A stretch of 64,000 nucleotides of DNA from DATAMF01 sp964472565 (GTDB taxonomy: Bacteria > Chloroflexota > Anaerolineae > Aggregatilineales > Aggregatilineaceae). A program made the translations under genes and the position numbers. Positions within the stretch are counted from its first letter, which is position 1, and every line of letters begins with the position of its first letter. Below are positions 60,353 to 64,000 of this stretch, piece by piece. The DNA lies in NCBI GenBank assembly GCA_964472565.1, contig CAYYNB010000005.1, positions 17,160 through 81,159 on the forward strand, written 5' to 3'. Below the pieces are notes generated by a model. It was not told where the DNA came from, did no database searches, and saw nothing but the letters and a program-made list of their open reading frames with translations.

Positions 60353-61207
60353 CTACAGCAAATCGGGGATTTCCTCCGGGTGTCTGGCAACCTTCACCCC
60401 AGCCGCATTGAGGGCTGCAATCTTGTCCTCTGCCGTGCCTGCGCCGCCCTCAACAATCGCACCCGCATGTCCCATTCGTTTACCGGGGGGCGCGGTTTGT
60501 CCGGCGATAAATGCCACGACGGGTTTGGGCATATAGGTAGCAATGAAGTTGGCCGCTTTTTCCTCGTCCGTTCCGCCAATTTCACCAATCAGGACAACTT
60601 TCTCTGTTTCAGGGTCTTCCTCGAACATTTCCAGCACATCAATGAAGTTTGTGCCGTTAATCGGGTCGCCGCCAATTCCGATGCACCCGCTTTGTCCGAT
60701 GTCCCGCTGAGTTAATGCTGCAACAACCTCATAGGTTAAGGTGCCGCTGCGCGAAACGACCCCCACATTCCCCGGTGTTGCAATATGGCCGGGCATAATT
60801 CCAATTTTAGTTTGATTGGGGATCAGCAGTCCTGGGCAGTTCGGTCCTAATAACCGGCTGGCACTCTGATCAAGACGCCCCCGCACTTTCATCATATCCG
60901 CGACCGGGATTCCCTCAGTAATACAAACAATCAGTTGAATCCCCGCATCAATCGCTTCATACACAGCATCAACCGCAAACGAAGCCGGGACATAAATCAC
61001 ACTGGCATTAGCTCCCGTCGATTCACATGCTGATTTAACCGTATCAAATACGGGCTTTCCAAGCACCCATTCACCACCCTTGCCGGGTGTGACGCCGCCA
61101 ACTACATCCGTGCCATACTCGATCATCTGCTGGGTATGAAATAATCCCTCGCGTCCGGTGATACCCTGGACCAAAACTTTTGTCGTTTTATCCGCAAGAA
61201 TAGCCAT
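60353..61207 (-). CDS. sucD: Succinate-CoA ligase (ADP-forming) subunit alpha
   Basis: 284 aa. Rossmann CoA-binding N-terminus (VLVQGITGREGLFHTQQM), ATP/CoA region SRSGTLTYEVVAALTQ, and the active-site His in GHAGAIVEGG. It makes ATP from succinyl-CoA in the TCA cycle together with SucC. It begins nine bases after sucC, so the two subunits are co-translated. AAGGGGAT precedes the ATG. Confidence 0.97.
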   Translation of the reverse strand: MAILADKTTKVLVQGITGREGLFHTQQMIEYGTDVVGGVTPGKGGEWVLGKPVFDTVKSACESTGANASVIYVPASFAVDAVYEAIDAGIQLIVCITEGIPVADMMKVRGRLDQSASRLLGPNCPGLLIPNQTKIGIMPGHIATPGNVGVVSRSGTLTYEVVAALTQRDIGQSGCIGIGGDPINGTNFIDVLEMFEEDPETEKVVLIGEIGGTDEEKAANFIATYMPKPVVAFIAGQTAPPGKRMGHAGAIVEGGAGTAEDKIAALNAAGVKVARHPEEIPDLL

Positions 61208-61216
61208 CGTATCCCC

Positions 61217-62362
61217 TTATGCCTGTTGTGCAGCAGCTACCGCTTTTTGAGCGGCTTCAGCCAGTGTCGTCGCCGTGACCATATTTGGAATATTTGCCTG
61301 GTGTAGAATCTGGCGGCCTTCTTCCTCATTGGTTCCAACCAGGCGGACCACCATCGGACGATCCATCTGGATTTCTCCGAGCGCAGTCAATATGCCTTTC
61401 GCCACTTCATCACACCGTGTGATCCCGCCAAAAATATTCAGTAGGACTGCTTTAACTTTGGGGTCAGATAAAATGATACGCAGGGCTGCTGCGACAGTTT
61501 CCGCTTTTGCGCCGCCGCCAATATCCAAAAAGTTCGCGGGCGAACCACCGTAGAGTTTGGTCATATCCATAGTGGTCATGGCGAGTCCCGCGCCATTCAC
61601 CATACATCCGATTTCGCCATCCAGTTGGATATAGCTGATTCCGACGGCGCGGGCCTGAGTCTCGGCAGCGGGTTCGGCACTGGTGTCTCGCATTTCCCCT
61701 AAGTCGGGATGGCGAAACAGTGCGTTGTCATCAATTGTCATTTTGCCATCAACCGCCAGGAGGTTGTTGTTACCATCAATAATTAGGGGATTAATTTCGG
61801 CCAGCGTTGCATCGCTTTCAATATAGGCTCGATACAACGCTTTGGCGATGCTCATAAATTGTTTCCATAATTCACGGGGGAGTTCAATACCATACGCCAG
61901 GTTGCGCACCTGATAATCGCGCAGTCCCAGGAATGGATCCACATGCTCGCGGATAATTTTTTCGGGTGAAGTGCGGTTGACCTCTTCAATATCCATTCCA
62001 CCCTGCGCGCTTGCCATGATCAGCGGTTTGCGCGCGGCGCGATCATTCGTCACGCCGAGGTAAATTTCGGAATTAATTTGCGAAGCGGGATCAAGCAGCA
62101 CCTTGAGCACTTTATGGCCGCGAATATCCATGCCAAGGATTTCATCGGCACGCTGCTGGGCTTCTTCCGGTGTTTTTGCCAGTTTCACCCCGCCAGCTTT
62201 TCCGCGCCCGCCGATCAATACCTGTGCTTTGACAACAACGGGAACACCAAGTTCTTTTGCAATTTGATATGCTTGTTGTGGGGAGTGTGCGACTTTGCCT
62301 TTGGGAGTTGGAATGCCGAATTCTGCAAAACGTAATTTTGATTGGTATTCGTGTAGATTCAC
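61217..62362 (-). CDS. sucC: Succinate-CoA ligase (ADP-forming) subunit beta
   Basis: 381 aa from a GTG start with TGGAGG upstream. ATP-grasp domain with N-terminus MNLHEYQSKLRFAEFGIPTP, VVKAQVLIGGRGKAGGVKLA, EINPLIIDGNN and the C-terminal GGITRCDEVAKGIL. Family length. An extended -10 promoter lies about 46 bases upstream. Forms the heterodimer with the sucD product. Confidence 0.97.
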   Translation of the reverse strand: MNLHEYQSKLRFAEFGIPTPKGKVAHSPQQAYQIAKELGVPVVVKAQVLIGGRGKAGGVKLAKTPEEAQQRADEILGMDIRGHKVLKVLLDPASQINSEIYLGVTNDRAARKPLIMASAQGGMDIEEVNRTSPEKIIREHVDPFLGLRDYQVRNLAYGIELPRELWKQFMSIAKALYRAYIESDATLAEINPLIIDGNNNLLAVDGKMTIDDNALFRHPDLGEMRDTSAEPAAETQARAVGISYIQLDGEIGCMVNGAGLAMTTMDMTKLYGGSPANFLDIGGGAKAETVAAALRIILSDPKVKAVLLNIFGGITRCDEVAKGILTALGEIQMDRPMVVRLVGTNEEEGRQILHQANIPNMVTATTLAEAAQKAVAAAQQA

Positions 62363-62407
62363 TGAACGTGCCTCCAGAACGACCCAAAAAATAAGAGACT
62401 ACCTCAA

Positions 62408-62416
62408 AGTATAGCA
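62408..62416 (-). promoter_or_regulatory. Extended -10 promoter of sucCD
   Basis: On the minus strand TGCTATACT: TATACT (62413 to 62408) with TG one base upstream. The -35 region is poor. It would give a leader of about 40 bases with TGGAGG near the end. Confidence 0.55.
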
Positions 62417-62454
62417 TAATCGCATAGGGGAAGTGGCACGTGGGTATATAGAAG

Positions 62455-62476
62455 GGGCGAATTGGGAAACTCGCCC
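62455..62476 (-). terminator. Hairpin downstream of the histidine kinase at 62480
   Basis: GGGCGA (62455-62460) pairs with TCGCCC (62471-62476), directly after the stop on the minus strand; the T tract there is weak (CTTCTATAT). Confidence 0.5.
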
Positions 62477-62479
62477 GTT

Positions 62480-63349
62480 TTAGCTGATTCCGTTTACGAT
62501 AAAGCCGAATATACTGCCCTTATTCGCTTCACTTTCATAGAAGAATTCCCCGCCGAGCAGCTTAACGAAGCCCATAGCAATCGGCAGCCCTAAACCATGC
62601 CCTTTGAAGGAGCGTACATGCTCGTTATCTGCCCGCCAGAACAATTCACCGATGTGGGTTTGTTCTTCGGGGGTCATCCCAACGCCATTATCTATCACGG
62701 CAACTTTCAGCTTGCCATTGAATGCTTCTGCCTTTACCGTAATCGTTCCCCCGTCAGGCGTATATTGCAGCGCATTGATCACCAGTTTAGTGAGCGCCAG
62801 CCCTAGTCGAGCGCTGTCTAAATTGAGCAGCGGGAGGCCTGAAGGCGTATCAAAAACGAGCGTATGGTTATGCTGTGCGGTGAGTTCTTTGGTATTTTTC
62901 TCGACTTCCAGCGCGATATTTTTATACATATCCATCTTAGGATCGAGCCGGATACGTCCTGCCGTAATTTTGCTGATATCACTAATATCCGTGACGAGAT
63001 GTTCCATGCGAATGACGTTAGATCGCACTATTTCCACGAACTGCTGCTGCATCTCGTTCAGTGTGCCGACAACATTTTTTGCCAGCATATCCGAATATCC
63101 GCGAATGCTGGTCATCGGCACGCGAATTTCATGGACCATCACCGAGATAAACTGGGCATTCTGCTGGATCAGGGCGTCCATTTTTTGGCGAAGAGCCTCG
63201 GCATCATCGCCTGCTCCGCTTTGTTGAGCTTGAGTCAGCAGTTGATCCAATTGATCCAGTTGGGCGGTTAAATCCGCATTCACCTGCGAACGTAAATCGT
63301 GCAGTAATTGGCGTGCTTCGTGGAGTGGATTAGTTTGCGCGTCACCCAT
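62480..63349 (-). CDS. Soluble histidine kinase
   Basis: 289 aa. A short coiled N-terminus with no sensor domain precedes HisKA (VMVHEIRVPMTSIRGYSDML, with the phospho-acceptor His) and HATPase_c (NALQYTPDGG, DNGVGM, GHGLGLPIAMG). The HExxVPMTSIxGYxD box is shared with the GAF kinase at 24460, so the two are related. With no membrane or ligand domain it probably depends on a partner for sensing. AGGA lies upstream of the ATG. Confidence 0.9.
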   Translation of the reverse strand: MGDAQTNPLHEARQLLHDLRSQVNADLTAQLDQLDQLLTQAQQSGAGDDAEALRQKMDALIQQNAQFISVMVHEIRVPMTSIRGYSDMLAKNVVGTLNEMQQQFVEIVRSNVIRMEHLVTDISDISKITAGRIRLDPKMDMYKNIALEVEKNTKELTAQHNHTLVFDTPSGLPLLNLDSARLGLALTKLVINALQYTPDGGTITVKAEAFNGKLKVAVIDNGVGMTPEEQTHIGELFWRADNEHVRSFKGHGLGLPIAMGFVKLLGGEFFYESEANKGSIFGFIVNGIS

Positions 63350-63494
63350 GAAATTTATCCTTTTTCACTCAGGCTTTAGAATATCTCTGAGTTTTCTGTG
63401 CCGTTACTATGGTTTGAATCTGGCTAGCGTTAAGGATACTCCTCGTAGAAAAAATCTGCTACTTTGAAGAGGATGTAAAACCGACAAGGCACCA

Positions 63495-63523
63495 TTGACA
63501 AACATTCTTCCCTCCGCTACAAT
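63495..63523 (+). promoter_or_regulatory. Promoter 1 of the tRNA-tuf operon
   Basis: Perfect TTGACA (63495-63500), 17-base spacer, TACAAT (63518-63523). Confidence 0.85.
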
Positions 63524-63553
63524 CGCGCACGTCTTGGGGGAAGAGACTGACCC

Positions 63554-63582
63554 TTGAGACTACGCGGCGAACATGGTAAAAT
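63554..63582 (+). promoter_or_regulatory. Promoter 2 of the tRNA-tuf operon
   Basis: TTGAGA (63554-63559), 17-base spacer, TAAAAT (63577-63582), 13 bases before the first tRNA. Tandem promoters fit the high demand for these products. Confidence 0.7.
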
Positions 63583-63595
63583 GCGCAACAGTTAG

Positions 63596-63669
63596 GCCGA
63601 CGTAGCTCAATTCGGCAGAGCAACCGCCTTGTAAGCGGTAGGTTATGGGTTCAAGTCCCATCGTCGGCT
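63596..63669 (+). tRNA. tRNA-Thr (anticodon TGT)
   Basis: 74 bases. Acceptor GCCGACG/CGTCGGC, anticodon stem ACCGC/GCGGT with loop CTTGTAA, T loop TTCAAGT. CCA not encoded. First of three tRNAs upstream of tuf. Confidence 0.97.
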
Positions 63670-63700
63670 CTGAGGCAGGTATCTTCGCTTCAAAACGTAT

Positions 63701-63783
63701 GGGTCGGTGTCCCGAGCGGCAAAGGGGGCGGACTGTAAATCCGCTGGCAGACGCCTTCGTAGGTTCGAGTCCTACCCGGCCCA
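63701..63783 (+). tRNA. tRNA-Tyr (anticodon GTA)
   Basis: 83 bases. Acceptor GGGTCGG/CCGGCCC (one T-G), anticodon stem GCGGA/TCCGC with loop CTGTAAA, long class II variable arm, T arm GTAGG-TTCGAGT-CCTAC. Confidence 0.96.
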
Positions 63784-63806
63784 CTCAGCAAGCGTCTCGC
63801 TTGTGT

Positions 63807-63879
<73 letters not shown>

Positions 63880-63945
63880 CAGGTATTCTATGCCTGAAGA
63901 GACATGATCCCAAATAGTCCCAATTCAGGAGGAAGTTTTAAAAGT

Positions 63946-64000
63946 ATGGCTAAGGGTAAGTTTGAGCGAACGAAGCCGCATGTGAATGTGGGAACCATTG
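63946..64000 (+). CDS. tuf: Elongation factor Tu, N-terminus (runs off the window)
   Basis: 18 codons at the right edge, MAKGKFERTKPHVNVGTI, the universal start of bacterial EF-Tu, which delivers aminoacyl-tRNA to the ribosome. AGGAGGA (63927-63933) is the ribosome site. The gene is preceded by tRNA-Thr, tRNA-Tyr and tRNA-Thr, as in the E. coli thrU-tyrU-glyT-thrT-tufB operon but without tRNA-Gly. Confidence 0.97.
   Translation, partial: MAKGKFERTKPHVNVGTI

Overview
The window is a contiguous stretch of bacterial chromosome, gene-dense on both strands, with moderate GC and mostly good Shine-Dalgarno sites. The gene content fits a member of the Chloroflexota (Anaerolineae-like). The signs are many TPR plus single-TM proteins with Thr/Pro-rich linkers, PD40 propellers, SH3b lipoproteins, a BTAD/AAA/TPR regulator, GAF and degenerate sensor kinases, and a MvhADG-HdrABC complex. 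The phylum is an inference from gene style; no rRNA gene is present to prove it.

Layout. 1-15.9 kb: Asp23-like protein (cut by the edge), rpmB, rpe and ftsK; then a plus-strand run of response regulator, TPR protein, two laminin-G/concanavalin-like surface proteins, mtaB, a HIT hydrolase and a GHL15-like protein; then a minus-strand run of GH18-like protein, ybeY, pgpH-type HD phosphodiesterase and a YqeY protein. 16.1-23.9 kb: hdrC-hdrB-hdrA-mvhD-mvhG-mvhA, a hydrogenase maturation protease and a sulfite-oxidase-like molybdopterin protein. 23.9-33.8 kb: a tiny transcription unit with a 16-codon ORF and its own terminator, a SWIM zinc-finger protein, a GAF histidine kinase, endonuclease III, a PfkB kinase, four related TPR-TM proteins (two with PD40 propellers), a formylglycine-generating-enzyme-like protein and an OmpR-type regulator.

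33.9-39.7 kb holds the most unusual locus: a compact minus-strand operon that encodes an E1-like (ThiF fold) adenylating enzyme, a JAB/MPN-like protein whose second metal-binding His is replaced by Gln, an E2/UBC-like protein with an intact catalytic Cys, three related membrane-anchored proteins, a short acidic/proline-rich protein and a Nudix hydrolase. It looks like a ubiquitin-type conjugation system tied to a membrane, with no obvious beta-grasp modifier in the operon.

39.8-55.5 kb: SH3b lipoprotein, membrane protein with a Thr/Pro linker, tRNA-Val, a TPR/SH3b membrane protein beside two atypical protein-kinase-like proteins (one of 1425 aa), a large BTAD-AAA-TPR regulator, an M20 peptidase, a regulator with a degenerate receiver preceded by repeated operator-like sites, and rpsT. 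55.6-64 kb: tRNA-Leu, two degenerate sensor-kinase-like proteins, lysS, greA, sucD-sucC, a small histidine kinase, and a tRNA-Thr/tRNA-Tyr/tRNA-Thr/tuf operon driven by two near-consensus sigma-70-type promoters.

How they work together: housekeeping (translation, DNA segregation, TCA cycle) is interleaved with a hydrogenase-heterodisulfide-reductase module for H2-linked electron bifurcation, a large set of sensory and regulatory proteins, and the ubiquitin-like operon.
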